Numbered from the stretch's first letter, positions 4,614-9,681 are shown. The stretch is DNA of 13,894 nucleotides from UMGS1532 sp045542355 (GCA_045542355.1 JAZQKX010000004.1:1-13894); one strand, 5' to 3'. Numbers and translations: made by a program. Notes: generated by a model not told the origin, from the letters alone.

Positions 4614-5075
4614 ATGAAAAACTTCCCTAATGAAATTTGTTTCGATATGGACGGAACTATCGCAGACCTGTACGGTGTTGAGAATTGGCTTCCCAAGCTG
4701 AGAGCTGAGGACGCAAGCCCCTATATGGAAGCCGCCCCCATGTGGGATATGGTAGAGCTTGCCAAAGTGCTGAAAGAGCTTCAGGAGCATGGCGTTGTGA
4801 TTACTGTTATCACTTGGCTGAGCAAGGACAGCACTGAAAGCTATAAAAAGGCTGTGCGTAACGCAAAAAAGGAATGGCTTGAAAAGTATAACTTCCCCTT
4901 TGACCACTTCCACGGCGTACAGTATGGCGCAACCAAGGCCGACAGCGTCCGCAGATACACAAACAACGCATGGCTGATTGACGATAACGCAAAAGTCCGT
5001 CAGGGTTGGCATCTTGGAGAAGCCATTGACCCCACTGAGGTCGATATCATTAGCCTGTTCGAGAGCCTTATATAA
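4614..5075 (+). CDS. HAD-superfamily phosphatase, nucleotidase-like, 153 aa
   Basis: The start at 4614 is chosen for its AAAAGGAG; the in-frame ATG at 4572 is in the promoter. All four HAD motifs can be seen: motif I FDMDGT (nucleophile D11, acid D13), motif II VITW (T67), motif III Lys K108 in ATKADS, motif IV WLIDDN (D123, D124). HAD enzymes hydrolyse phosphate esters through an aspartyl-phosphate with Mg2+. The length of 153 and the small cap between motifs I and II fit phage 5'(3')-deoxyribonucleotidase-like or polynucleotide-phosphatase-like members. The substrate is therefore probably a nucleotide, which fits phage nucleotide salvage, but this is not proven. It is a single-gene unit with promoter and hairpin. 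Confidence 0.9.
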   Translation: MKNFPNEICFDMDGTIADLYGVENWLPKLRAEDASPYMEAAPMWDMVELAKVLKELQEHGVVITVITWLSKDSTESYKKAVRNAKKEWLEKYNFPFDHFHGVQYGATKADSVRRYTNNAWLIDDNAKVRQGWHLGEAIDPTEVDIISLFESLI

Positions 5076-5082
5076 GGCTCTC
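5061..5082 (+). terminator. palindromic gene-end hairpin
   Basis: GAGAGCCTTA 5061-5070 pairs with TAAGGCTCTC 5073-5082; the TAA stop is the start of the 3' arm. There is no T tract after it. Confidence 0.65.
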
Positions 5083-5128
5083 CCGCAGGCAAGTGGCCCG
5101 GGCGCAAAAAAGTTACAAAAGAAAAACA

Positions 5129-5157
5129 TTGACAACCAAAAGAAAAAGTGATATTAT
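5129..5157 (+). promoter_or_regulatory. sigma-70-type promoter, GTTACAAAAGAAA class
   Basis: TTGACA 5129-5134, 17-bp spacer, TATTAT 5152-5157 with TGA. It is preceded by GTTACAAAAGAAAAACA, shared with the promoters at 6033 and 9746. Confidence 0.9.
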
Positions 5158-5186
5158 ATAATCACAAAAGAAAAGGAGCTATAAAG

Positions 5187-5288
5187 ATGTTAACTAATCT
5201 AATGGAAATGTATGAGGAATACTGTGCGGAATGTTGGGAAAAAGATGTAAATCCTGCTTCGTTTTGGCGTTGGCTGTGGGAGGACTGA
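5187..5288 (+). CDS. Trp-rich micro-protein, 33 aa
   Basis: AAAAGGAG at 5172-5179 is well placed for the ATG. The 33-residue product (first half MLTNLMEMYEEYCAEC) is strikingly rich in Trp (four) and acidic residues and ends FWRWLWED. It looks like one amphipathic helix followed by an aromatic patch, which suggests a protein-binding peptide. No family is recognised. It is followed after 4 nt by the membrane mini-protein at 5293, whose ribosome-binding site (GGGAGG, 5278-5283) lies inside this gene, so the two are translationally coupled. Confidence 0.65.
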   Translation: MLTNLMEMYEEYCAECWEKDVNPASFWRWLWED

Positions 5289-5292
5289 TAAA

Positions 5293-5445
5293 ATGAGTAA
5301 TGAAAGTGTTGTAGCATGGCTCATCCTTACCCTTGGAGCTATCATGGTAGGCTATCTGATAGTAAAAATGGTTATTCGTGAAAAAGAGGGCTACCGCAAG
5401 GAGGCCGAAGAATTTTGGTTTGAATACGACCACAGAAAAAAATAA
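5293..5445 (+). CDS. single-span membrane mini-protein, 50 aa
   Basis: The ATG lies 4 nt after the upstream stop, with GGGAGG at 5278-5283. The 50-residue product has a short N-terminus, a hydrophobic segment at about residues 6-28 (VVAWLILTLGAIMVGYLIVK), and a charged cytoplasmic tail (REKEGYRKEAEEFWFEYDHRKK). The positive residues after the span suggest an N-out/C-in orientation. The charged tail could form a short helix or coiled coil. No family is recognised. It is co-transcribed with the Trp-rich micro-protein; the pair may work together at the membrane. Confidence 0.7.
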   Translation: MSNESVVAWLILTLGAIMVGYLIVKMVIREKEGYRKEAEEFWFEYDHRKK

Positions 5446-5454
5446 AAAAAATAC

Positions 5455-5483
5455 TTGACAACTAAAGGAGATTGTGCTATAAT
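5455..5483 (+). promoter_or_regulatory. tRNA promoter
   Basis: TTGACA 5455-5460, 17-bp spacer, TATAAT 5478-5483 with TGC. The tRNA begins 14 nt after the -10, so the 5' leader would be very short. Confidence 0.9.
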
Positions 5484-5496
5484 AAAAGCACAACAT

Positions 5497-5572
5497 GAGG
5501 GTATAGCTCAGTCGGCAGAGCACTTGACTTTTAATCAAGGTGTCGTGGGTTCAAGTCCCACTACCCTCACCA
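5497..5572 (+). tRNA. tRNA-Lys (anticodon UUU)
   Basis: A 76-nt cloverleaf with acceptor arm GAGGGTA (5497-5503) / TACCCTC (5562-5568), D stem GCTC/GAGC, anticodon stem CTTGA (5523-5527) / TCAAG (5535-5539) with loop CTTTTAA and anticodon TTT at 5530-5532, T stem GTGGG/CCCAC with TTCAAGT, discriminator A and an encoded CCA (5570-5572). It reads AAA and AAG, which are common in the A-rich genes here. It has its own promoter. It is not a suppressor tRNA. Confidence 0.97.
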
Positions 5573-5587
5573 ATAACTTCCTCTCTT

Positions 5588-5609
5588 TTCTCCTTTCTGT
5601 TCTTTTGTG
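5588..5609 (+). promoter_or_regulatory. tRNA 3' trailer complementary to the shared mRNA leader
   Basis: The 22-nt pyrimidine-rich trailer is the complement of CACAAAAGAACAGAAAGGAG plus AA, closely matching the leaders of most genes here (for example CACAAAGAACAAAGGAGA before the gene at 459 and CACAAAAGAAAAGGAGA before 4614). It could pair with Shine-Dalgarno regions in trans. It may instead be a relic of a reversed leader. Confidence 0.45.
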
Positions 5610-5611
5610 GG

Positions 5612-5635
5612 TAGGGTGCTGAATGAAGCACCCTA
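5612..5635 (+). terminator. hairpin after the tRNA trailer
   Basis: TAGGGTGCT 5612-5620 pairs with AGCACCCTA 5627-5635, loop GAATGA. No T tract. It may define the 3' end of the trailer RNA. Confidence 0.6.
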
Positions 5636-5686
5636 TTCGCCACATAAGGCAAAATTTTTAATCCATTTTAAAGGCGTTTCCTTTGG

Positions 5687-5718
5687 CGTGCCGCCGACGC
5701 CCGCAGCGGCACGTTTTT
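5687..5718 (+). terminator. intrinsic terminator, opposed by a minus-strand promoter
   Basis: CGTGCCGC 5687-5694 pairs perfectly with GCGGCACG 5706-5713, followed by TTTTT. On the + strand it would end the tRNA transcript. On the minus strand the same stem lies about 8 nt after the -10 at 5726-5721. Confidence 0.8.
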
Positions 5719-5720
5719 CC

Positions 5721-5749
5721 AGTATACCACGCATCACCAATTTTGTCAA
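5721..5749 (-). promoter_or_regulatory. minus-strand promoter
   Basis: Minus strand: TTGACA (5749-5744), 17-bp spacer, TATACT (5726-5721) with TGG. It reads into the GC stem at 5687-5713 and then antisense to the tRNA trailer. A conserved TTATTTTCCC motif lies upstream of it, near 5780. Confidence 0.7.
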
Positions 5750-5809
5750 TAGGAAATTCCGCACAAATATCAACAATTTATTTTCCCGTATTTTGTATAA
5801 ATTTACTAA

Positions 5810-5838
5810 TTGACTTTTGGATTGGTTAATGGTATACT
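5810..5838 (+). promoter_or_regulatory. sigma-70-type promoter
   Basis: TTGACT 5810-5815, 17-bp spacer, TATACT 5833-5838 with TGG. It diverges from the minus-strand promoter at 5721-5749 and drives the gene at 5869. Confidence 0.85.
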
Positions 5839-5868
5839 ATAACCACAAAACACAAAGGAGATAATAAA

Positions 5869-6012
5869 ATGAAATGTGATAGCTGTATTATGTGGTATGG
5901 TGATTATCGTGGCGATTTTCCTTATTGCCATGCCGACCCTGATTGGCCTGCCCCTTGTGAGTATGAGGATGATGAAGATGACTATGAGTATGAGTCTTGG
6001 GATGATTATTAA
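5869..6012 (+). CDS. Cys-rich mini-protein with acidic tail, 47 aa
   Basis: AAAGGAG (5854-5860) precedes the ATG. The 47-residue product has C3-x2-C6, then C20-H21 and C30, enough ligands for one zinc ion, followed by a nearly pure acidic/aromatic tail (residues 31-47: EYEDDEDDYEYESWDDY). The zinc knuckle could bind a target, while the tail resembles the acidic surfaces of DNA-mimic proteins. No family is recognised and the role is inferred only from composition. It has its own promoter, and the next promoter begins 20 nt after its stop. Confidence 0.75.
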   Translation: MKCDSCIMWYGDYRGDFPYCHADPDWPAPCEYEDDEDDYEYESWDDY

Positions 6013-6032
6013 ATAGTTACAAAAGAAAGACA

Positions 6033-6061
6033 TTGACAAAACGCATAATTTGTGATATTAT
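6033..6061 (+). promoter_or_regulatory. sigma-70-type promoter, GTTACAAAAGAAA class
   Basis: TTGACA 6033-6038, 17-bp spacer, TATTAT 6056-6061 with TGA. It is preceded by GTTACAAAAGAAAGACA. It drives the gene at 6095. Confidence 0.9.
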
Positions 6062-6094
6062 AATATCACAAAGAAAAACAAAGGAGATAATAAA

Positions 6095-6337
6095 ATGAAA
6101 CAGTTTCAGTACAGTGTAATTATCGAAGATGCTACCTCTCGTATTACTACGGAAACCAATGACGTTGATGATGCCATTAGTGCTCTGATGGAGGGAGCCA
6201 GCGATGGTTCTCATTGCCTTGTCGTTGATAGGCTTACAGGCGAGGTGTATGTAGATGTCAATGGCGAAGAGCCTTGGATAACTGATACATGGGCGCTGAT
6301 GATAAACGAATGGCTCATGGAGCAGATGTGGGGTTAA
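6095..6337 (+). CDS. hypothetical protein, 80 aa
   Basis: AAAGGAG lies about 10 nt upstream. The 80-residue acidic product starts with a strand (MKQFQYSVIIED), then a helix rich in Ala/Met (DDAISALMEGASDG), a strand with CLVVDRLTGEVYVDVNGEE, and a Trp-rich helix (DTWALMINEWLMEQMWG). The helix plus V-x-x-x-T-G-E-V arrangement matches that of the 80-aa protein at 3397. This looks like a small alpha/beta phage protein of unknown role. It has its own promoter and ends in a hairpin made by the final Gly codon and the stop. Confidence 0.8.
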   Translation: MKQFQYSVIIEDATSRITTETNDVDDAISALMEGASDGSHCLVVDRLTGEVYVDVNGEEPWITDTWALMINEWLMEQMWG

Positions 6338-6348
6338 CATAATCCCAC
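6328..6348 (+). terminator. gene-end hairpin
   Basis: GTGGGGTT 6328-6335 pairs with AATCCCAC 6341-6348 (one G-T pair); the stop is at the stem/loop border. No T tract; a CCCGGG motif follows at 6355. Confidence 0.6.
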
Positions 6349-6396
6349 TCTTGGCCCGGGGCGATTGATTGTTAAAAATTTAATTTGAAAAAATAC

Positions 6397-6425
6397 TTGA
6401 CAACCAATAGCAAAAGTGTTATACT
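6397..6425 (+). promoter_or_regulatory. sigma-70-type promoter
   Basis: TTGACA 6397-6402, 17-bp spacer, TATACT 6420-6425 with TGT. It is preceded by TTGTTAAAAATTTAA. It drives the pair at 6455 and 6600. Confidence 0.9.
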
Positions 6426-6454
6426 ATAATCACAGAAGAAAAGGAGAAATAATA

Positions 6455-6598
6455 ATGGATAAACGAATGTTCAAAAAAGAGGGCGAAGAACTTCAGCAGT
6501 TCCTTGCCTTTAGACGCAAAGGCGGTAGGGTTGAAGCCAAAAAAGGTAAAGGCTCTTACAAGCGTCACCAAAAGCACAAAGGAAAGGGAGTTGATTAA
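6455..6598 (+). CDS. small very basic protein, 47 aa
   Basis: AAAAGGAG precedes the ATG at 6455; an in-frame ATG at 6416 is inside the promoter and is rejected. The 47-residue product is about one third Lys/Arg, with a short helix (MFKKEGEELQQFLAFRRKGG) and a basic Gly/Lys tail (KKGKGSYKRHQKHKGKG). It is likely to bind RNA, DNA or another acidic surface. No family is recognised. Its 3' end contains the AAAGGGAG ribosome-binding site of the next gene, which starts 1 nt after its stop, so the two are translationally coupled. Confidence 0.75.
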   Translation: MDKRMFKKEGEELQQFLAFRRKGGRVEAKKGKGSYKRHQKHKGKGVD

Positions 6599-6599
6599 A

Positions 6600-6761
6600 A
6601 TGACAGAAGCAGAAAAGATTGCGGTGCTTGCCTATGTAGCAGATAATTTTGTTGCTCCGTTGATTTACAGCAAGGCGCCTGCGCATGAATTGTGGGAAAC
6701 AATGTCAGGAGATACCTACAATAATTTTGTAGAATTTATAAATACAATGCTTGACAAGTAA
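6600..6761 (+). CDS. hypothetical protein, 53 aa
   Basis: The ATG lies 1 nt after the previous stop and is served by AAAGGGAG inside that gene. The 53-residue acidic helical product (MTEAEKIAVLAYVADNFVAP...) includes PAHELWETMSGDTYNNFVEF and ends MLDK. The codons for the final Leu-Asp-Lys are the -35 box and following bases of the next promoter, so this ending is shared with the unrelated protein at 6809. No family is recognised. Its pairing with a basic partner gene suggests an acidic/basic protein pair, which is inference. Confidence 0.75.
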   Translation: MTEAEKIAVLAYVADNFVAPLIYSKAPAHELWETMSGDTYNNFVEFINTMLDK

Positions 6762-6811
6762 ATCAACTTGTGCTATAATATAATCAATCCAAGAGAAAGG
6801 AAAAGAAAATG
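6747..6811 (+). repeat. duplicated gene-end/promoter/leader cassette, copy 1
   Basis: From TGCTTGACAAGTAAA through the -10 TGCTATAATATAATC to CAATCCAAGAGAAAGGAA and the ATG, this block recurs at 6992-7059 with few differences. It includes the last codons of one gene and the leader of the next. Confidence 0.85.
6751..6779 (+). promoter_or_regulatory. promoter inside a gene end, with inverted repeat
   Basis: TTGACA 6751-6756 (coding), 17-bp spacer, TATAAT 6774-6779 with TGC. ACAAGT 6754-6759 and ACTTGT 6766-6771 form an inverted repeat within the promoter. It drives the gene at 6809. Confidence 0.9.
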
Positions 6812-7006
6812 GTTTATAAAGAAGTTGAATTATACGATATTAAGCACGACCACAACAAAGTAAATACTACCATTACCAACAATGCTAAACATTTTTGGAA
6901 TGATTTATTCGTTTTTGTAAATGGGTGCGGTCTTCGCTTAGACAGCCAAAGCAAAACAGCACTTAAAGACTTAGCAGAAAAAATAAATGAAGTGCTTGAC
7001 AAGTAA
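6809..7006 (+). CDS. hypothetical protein, 65 aa
   Basis: AAAGGAA lies about 9 nt upstream. The 65-residue product has KHDHNKVNTTITNNAKHF, an aromatic centre (WNDLFVFVNGCG) and a C-terminal helix (SKTALKDLAEKINEVLDK). No family is recognised; it is probably a soluble helical protein. Its last three codons (Leu-Asp-Lys-stop) are part of the second copy of the promoter cassette at 6992. It therefore shares the C-terminal LDK with the protein at 6600 for regulatory rather than protein reasons. Confidence 0.8.
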   Translation: MVYKEVELYDIKHDHNKVNTTITNNAKHFWNDLFVFVNGCGLRLDSQSKTALKDLAEKINEVLDK

Positions 7007-7059
7007 AACAATTTGTGCTATAATATAATCAATCCAAGAGAAAGGAATAAAATAAAATG
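6992..7059 (+). repeat. duplicated gene-end/promoter/leader cassette, copy 2
   Basis: Second copy of the block at 6747-6811: the same CTTGACAAGTAAA, TGTGCTATAATATAATC and CAATCCAAGAGAAAGGAA segments. The leader is slightly longer. Confidence 0.85.
6996..7024 (+). promoter_or_regulatory. promoter inside a gene end
   Basis: TTGACA 6996-7001 (coding), 17-bp spacer, TATAAT 7019-7024 with TGC. It drives the gene at 7057. Confidence 0.9.
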
Positions 7060-7293
7060 ACTACTGTGTGGATTGCTGTGAATGAATACAGTGATGAAGT
7101 GGAAGTATTCTTCTTTGCGGAACCTGCTCGTAATCTCGTCTTTGAGTGGGCGAAAGACCATTTGAAAGCCATGTACAACTATGACAATGAGGAAGAACTC
7201 ATGGAGGAGGCTAACGAGTGCGTTATCGCAGCTGAGGAAAGCCCTTGGCAGGGTATGTTCCGAATTGAAGAAAGGGTAGTGCGAGAGGAATAA
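7057..7293 (+). CDS. acidic hypothetical protein, 78 aa
   Basis: AAAGGAA precedes the ATG. The 78-residue product begins with two strands (TTVWIAVNEYSDEVEVFFFAE), then a helix (ARNLVFEWAKDHLKAMYN), an acidic helix (DNEEELMEEANECVIAAEES) and a final RIEERVVREE. Strong acidity and the regular strand-helix layout suggest a compact soluble fold. No family is recognised. Its stop lies in the loop of a 10-bp hairpin that is followed, with a gap, by a T tract (7312-7316). Confidence 0.8.
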   Translation: MTTVWIAVNEYSDEVEVFFFAEPARNLVFEWAKDHLKAMYNYDNEEELMEEANECVIAAEESPWQGMFRIEERVVREE

Positions 7294-7316
7294 TCTCGCA
7301 CTATTGTTATATTTTT
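7277..7316 (+). terminator. gene-end hairpin, probable terminator
   Basis: TAGTGCGAGA 7277-7286 pairs with TCTCGCACTA 7294-7303. The T-rich TTGTTATATTTTT follows. Confidence 0.7.
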
Positions 7317-7365
7317 AACAAGTGCCCGGGCGACTGCTTGTTAAAATTTTAATTATCAAAACCTA

Positions 7366-7394
7366 TTGACAAATAATAAAAGTTATGGTATTAT
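7366..7394 (+). promoter_or_regulatory. sigma-70-type promoter
   Basis: TTGACA 7366-7371, 17-bp spacer, TATTAT 7389-7394 with TGG. It is preceded by TTGTTAAAATTTTAATT. It drives the gene at 7418. Confidence 0.9.
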
Positions 7395-7417
7395 GTCTAA
7401 TGTAAGGAGCTGATACA

Positions 7418-7624
7418 ATGAGAATACACACCTGCCCTCCGCAAGTAATCGGAAGATGTAAATATGGTATTTGGCAAGTTAGGGTAGATTATTTTGATGG
7501 TCGTTCTATTCTTCAAAACTATTTTGCCTTTAGCTCTTCCGAAGCAATGCGCCGTTATCTCCAAGAGAATGGAGCTGTAAAGCAAGGTATAATTACCGCA
7601 AAATTTATTAAAAAAAACTATTGA
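7418..7624 (+). CDS. hypothetical basic protein, 68 aa
   Basis: TAAGGAG (7403-7409) precedes the ATG, with a shorter leader than most genes here. The 68-residue product seems to be three strands plus a helix (MRIHTCPPQVIGRCKYGIWQ, VRVDYFDGRS, NYFAFSSSEAMRRYLQENG) and a basic end (TAKFIKKNY). No family is recognised. The TGA stop is the second to fourth base of the -35 box TTGACA of the next promoter, so the gene end and the promoter overlap completely. Confidence 0.8.
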   Translation: MRIHTCPPQVIGRCKYGIWQVRVDYFDGRSILQNYFAFSSSEAMRRYLQENGAVKQGIITAKFIKKNY

Positions 7625-7649
7625 CAAATAATAATTGATGTGCTATAAT
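7621..7649 (+). promoter_or_regulatory. promoter whose -35 contains the upstream stop codon
   Basis: TTGACA 7621-7626 with TGA stop 7622-7624, 17-bp spacer, TATAAT 7644-7649 with TGC. It drives the exonuclease at 7682. Confidence 0.9.
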
Positions 7650-7681
7650 AAGTACATCAAATGAAAGAGAGAAACACAAAA

Positions 7682-8326
7682 ATGCCCTACTATGTAATGC
7701 TTGACACTGAAACCACTAATTCTATCGAAGACCCCATTGCCTATGACATTGGCTTTGCTGTCATTGATGAAAATGCTACAATCATTGAGAGTTATAGCTT
7801 TGTCGTTGCTGAGGTTTTCCTTGATAAAAAGTTGATGTCAAGTGCTTTTTTCGCAGACAAAATTCCTCAGTATTGGGACGATATTCAGAAAGGCTCAAGA
7901 GAGTTGCGGAAGCTCGAAACCATACGCCGCACACTCAACAAAGTATGTAAACAGTATGATGTGAAAGCTATTGTTGCTCATAATGCTCGTTTTGATTATC
8001 GCTCTACCACTTTGACACGACGATACATCACGACTTCCAAATATCGTTATTTCCTGCCCTATGGTGTAGAATTGTGGGATACCCTCAAAATGGCTCGTGA
8101 AGTGTTCAAAACAGATGATGCCTATGGTCAGTTTTGTTATGATAACGATTTTTTAACTTCTCGTGGAGTAAGACGCTACACCGCCGAAATACTTTACAGA
8201 TTTATTACAAATGATGTCAGCTTTGAGGAAGCCCACACAGGCTTGGAAGATGTAAAAATTGAGGCTGTTATCTTCGCTGAATGTCTGCGCCGAGGGGCTA
8301 CAAATTGTAAACTTTGGGAGAGCTAA
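7682..8326 (+). CDS. DEDDh 3'-5' exonuclease (DnaQ-like), 214 aa
   Basis: Predicted to remove nucleotides from 3' ends of DNA or RNA with two metal ions. Visible motifs: Exo I LDTETT (D8, E10), Exo II AHNARFDY (D105), Exo III HTGLEDVKIE (H185, D190), the complete DEDDh set. A helix with VELWDTLKMAREV lies between Exo II and III as usual. The length matches stand-alone DnaQ/exonuclease-X-like proteins, without a polymerase domain. The start at 7682 is preferred over the ATG at 7661, which lies only about 12 nt after the -10. The ribosome-binding site is weak (GAAAGAGAG). It could serve in proofreading, degradation of host nucleic acid or RNA turnover. It is the largest gene in the window. Confidence 0.92.
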   Translation: MPYYVMLDTETTNSIEDPIAYDIGFAVIDENATIIESYSFVVAEVFLDKKLMSSAFFADKIPQYWDDIQKGSRELRKLETIRRTLNKVCKQYDVKAIVAHNARFDYRSTTLTRRYITTSKYRYFLPYGVELWDTLKMAREVFKTDDAYGQFCYDNDFLTSRGVRRYTAEILYRFITNDVSFEEAHTGLEDVKIEAVIFAECLRRGATNCKLWES

Positions 8327-8339
8327 TAGCCCTCCCAAG
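8313..8339 (+). terminator. gene-end hairpin
   Basis: TTGGGAG 8314-8320 pairs with CTCCCAA 8332-8338, with GCT/AGC continuing the stem inside. The stop is in the loop. No T tract. Confidence 0.6.
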
Positions 8340-8381
8340 GGGCGCCCGGTCATTGTTAAAAAAATAACTTATAAAAAACTA

Positions 8382-8410
8382 TTGACATTTCTTTTATTGT
8401 GTGATATTAT
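8382..8410 (+). promoter_or_regulatory. sigma-70-type promoter
   Basis: TTGACA 8382-8387, 17-bp spacer, TATTAT 8405-8410 with TGA. It is preceded by TTGTTAAAAAAATAACTTAT. It drives the pair at 8442 and 8685. Confidence 0.9.
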
Positions 8411-8441
8411 AATAGTACCAAAAGAAAAGGAGATAAATAAA

Positions 8442-8660
8442 ATGCTTATTATTCACGAGACTGATTGTCATGGTTGCGGAACTGTGTATTACAATGGAAC
8501 AGAAGTTCGTTATTCTTACGATGATGAAATAGGTGACATTCGCAGGGCTGTAGAATTTCTCATTGAGATTGGGTTTGTTAACTCTGAAAATGTTCTTATT
8601 TTTGATAGCCATAATAGCATCTATGAACAGCTTGATGATTTTTTGAGAAGTACCTGTTGA
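8442..8660 (+). CDS. hypothetical protein, 72 aa
   Basis: AAAAGGAG precedes the ATG at 8442; upstream in-frame ATGs lie before the promoter and are rejected. The 72-residue acidic product starts MLIIHETDCHGCGTVYYNG, with C9, H10 and C12 close together, then a strand (EVRYSYDD), helix (IRRAVEFLIEIG) and end (LDDFLRSTC). No family is recognised; the C-H-x-C group could bind a metal with the final Cys, but this is weak. It is co-transcribed with the membrane protein 24 nt downstream, which has its own strong ribosome-binding site but no promoter. Confidence 0.8.
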   Translation: MLIIHETDCHGCGTVYYNGTEVRYSYDDEIGDIRRAVEFLIEIGFVNSENVLIFDSHNSIYEQLDDFLRSTC

Positions 8661-8684
8661 CGAATAAGAAAAGGAGATAAATAA

Positions 8685-9017
8685 ATGGTTGCTTGGTATT
8701 GGCTAATAGTAACTTTTATTAGTGGCCTTGTGTTTGCCACTATAACATGGAACGCTATTGAATGGAATGACATTTTGGCGACTATCCTTGCGGGGATTGC
8801 TATTCCCTTTGTGTTCGTGGCAATGTTCCCTATCACATTTTTCCGCTGTTACTTCAAACCTGTTTCGCGTGAACGATGGAAAAGTTATATAGCTCAGGTG
8901 GGCGTTGATGAATTTCGGCAGATTGGTAAAGATGTTTATCTGTGGCATGACATTCACGCTAAAAGATTATACAATAAATGGTTTTTAATTCGAGTAAAGG
9001 AAGTTAGCGATAGCTAA
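8685..9017 (+). CDS. two-span membrane protein, 110 aa
   Basis: AAAAGGAG precedes the ATG. The 110-residue product has two hydrophobic segments (about residues 3-22 and 29-53), with the short EWND loop between them. A basic cytoplasmic domain follows (FKPVSRERWKSYIAQVGVDEF...), containing DVYLWHDIHAKRLYNKW. The hairpin topology with a soluble C-terminal tail is clear; the family is not recognised. As a second gene in the unit with the 72-aa protein it may anchor that protein at the membrane. Host envelope modification or exclusion of other phages is possible but not shown by sequence. Confidence 0.82.
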   Translation: MVAWYWLIVTFISGLVFATITWNAIEWNDILATILAGIAIPFVFVAMFPITFFRCYFKPVSRERWKSYIAQVGVDEFRQIGKDVYLWHDIHAKRLYNKWFLIRVKEVSDS

Positions 9018-9041
9018 CCCTTTGCCCGGGCGCTCGGCAAA
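9003..9041 (+). terminator. two adjacent gene-end hairpins
   Basis: GTTAGC 9003-9008 / GCTAAC 9013-9018 with loop GATA (stop TAA inside the 3' arm), then TTTGCC 9021-9026 / GGCAAA 9036-9041 with a CCCGGG-containing loop region. No long T tract. Confidence 0.55.
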
Positions 9042-9092
9042 ATGCACAATAGAATTACAAAAATACTCTTACAATTTGTGTAATATTCCATC

Positions 9093-9120
9093 TTGTAATT
9101 TCCGCAAAACCTGCTATAAT
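9093..9120 (+). promoter_or_regulatory. promoter of candidate RNA A2
   Basis: A weak -35 TTGTAA (9093-9098), 16-bp spacer, and a strong extended -10 TGC-TATAAT (9115-9120). Confidence 0.65.
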
Positions 9121-9125
9121 AATAA

Positions 9126-9226
9126 GTGTCAAGGGGAAACCCAATGGGCGAGGGCTAACAGAATGTAAGTCCCATAGTTGTAGTCGAAGCGCGCAGACGA
9201 AAAAAATTCTGAAAAACCCCTTGACA
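9126..9226 (+). ncRNA. candidate structured RNA A2
   Basis: Second member of the family. TGTCAAGGGG (9127-9136) pairs perfectly with CCCCTTGACA (9217-9226). Inside: GGG-GAAA-CCC (9133-9142, a GNRA-loop hairpin that competes with the closing stem), ATGGG (9144-9148)/CCCAT (9171-9175), and CAGAAT (9159-9164)/ATTCTG (9206-9211). The last two cross, so a pseudoknot is possible. No ORF longer than four codons fits. The 3' arm is the -35 of the promoter for the regulator gene at 9299. Confidence 0.6.
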
Positions 9227-9249
9227 AACGGCGCTAAGTGTGCTATAAT
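9221..9249 (+). promoter_or_regulatory. promoter overlapping the RNA A2 3' arm
   Basis: TTGACA 9221-9226, 17-bp spacer, TATAAT 9244-9249 with TGC. It drives the regulator at 9299 through a leader with a GGTAG/CTACC hairpin (9264-9277). Confidence 0.9.
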
Positions 9250-9298
9250 AAAAATACAAAAAGGGTAGCGACCTACCGCAAAGAAAGGAATTGATACT

Positions 9299-9670
9299 AT
9301 GACTAACACTGCTATGGAAAAGATGACCAACAAGAAGGCTCTCAACTATGTTCTTGAGCACTGCGAAATCCCTGCTGATGTGGCTGAAAAGCTCGAAGGT
9401 ATGGTACTTCAGCTCGAAAAGAGAGCTACCGCTGAACGCAAGCCCTCTGCTCGACAGGTAGAGAATGAAACCCTCAAGCAGTCCATTCTCGAAGCTATGG
9501 AAATCGACAGACTGTACTCTGTTGGTGAGATGATTAAGGAGTTCACCTTCTTCCCCTCTGACATTACCCCTCAGAGAGTATCTGCCCTCATGACACAGCT
9601 TGTCACTGACAAGAAAGTCATTCGTGAAGTAGATAAGAGAAAGGTCTACTTCAAGGTGATTGTGGAGTAA
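9299..9670 (+). CDS. winged-helix-like DNA-binding protein, 123 aa
   Basis: AAAGGAATTGATACT leads to the ATG. The 123-residue product has an N-terminal helical part (KKALNYVLEHCEIPADVAEKLEGMV), a basic linker AERKPSARQ, and a C-terminal half that reads as a winged helix: helix QSILEAME, LYSVGEMIKEF, TPQRVSALMTQLV (recognition helix), then the wing KKVIREVDKRKVYFKV. It is paralogous to the protein at 11501 (about two thirds identical by eye). Small regulators of this type are common in Firmicutes phages. It may control the numerous early promoters, but no operator is proven. RNA A2 lies immediately upstream. Two hairpins follow the gene. Confidence 0.8.
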   Translation: MTNTAMEKMTNKKALNYVLEHCEIPADVAEKLEGMVLQLEKRATAERKPSARQVENETLKQSILEAMEIDRLYSVGEMIKEFTFFPSDITPQRVSALMTQLVTDKKVIREVDKRKVYFKVIVE

Positions 9671-9680
9671 TCCACAATCA
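9657..9680 (+). terminator. 10-bp gene-end hairpin
   Basis: TGATTGTGGA 9657-9666 pairs perfectly with TCCACAATCA 9671-9680; the loop GTAA contains most of the stop. A second hairpin follows directly. Confidence 0.7.
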
Positions 9681-9681
9681 T

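Noticed and set aside
4578..5135. 185-codon minus-strand frame
   Set aside because: It lies opposite the HAD phosphatase, whose motifs are complete on the + strand; it is an antisense shadow.
5607..5813. 68-codon + frame after the tRNA
   Set aside because: It begins in the trailer hairpin without a ribosome-binding site and runs through the terminator at 5687-5718 and a minus-strand promoter.
7661..7681. Upstream start of the exonuclease at 7661
   Set aside because: It lies only about 12 nt after the -10, too close to the expected transcription start for a ribosome-binding site; the conserved domain starts right after 7682.
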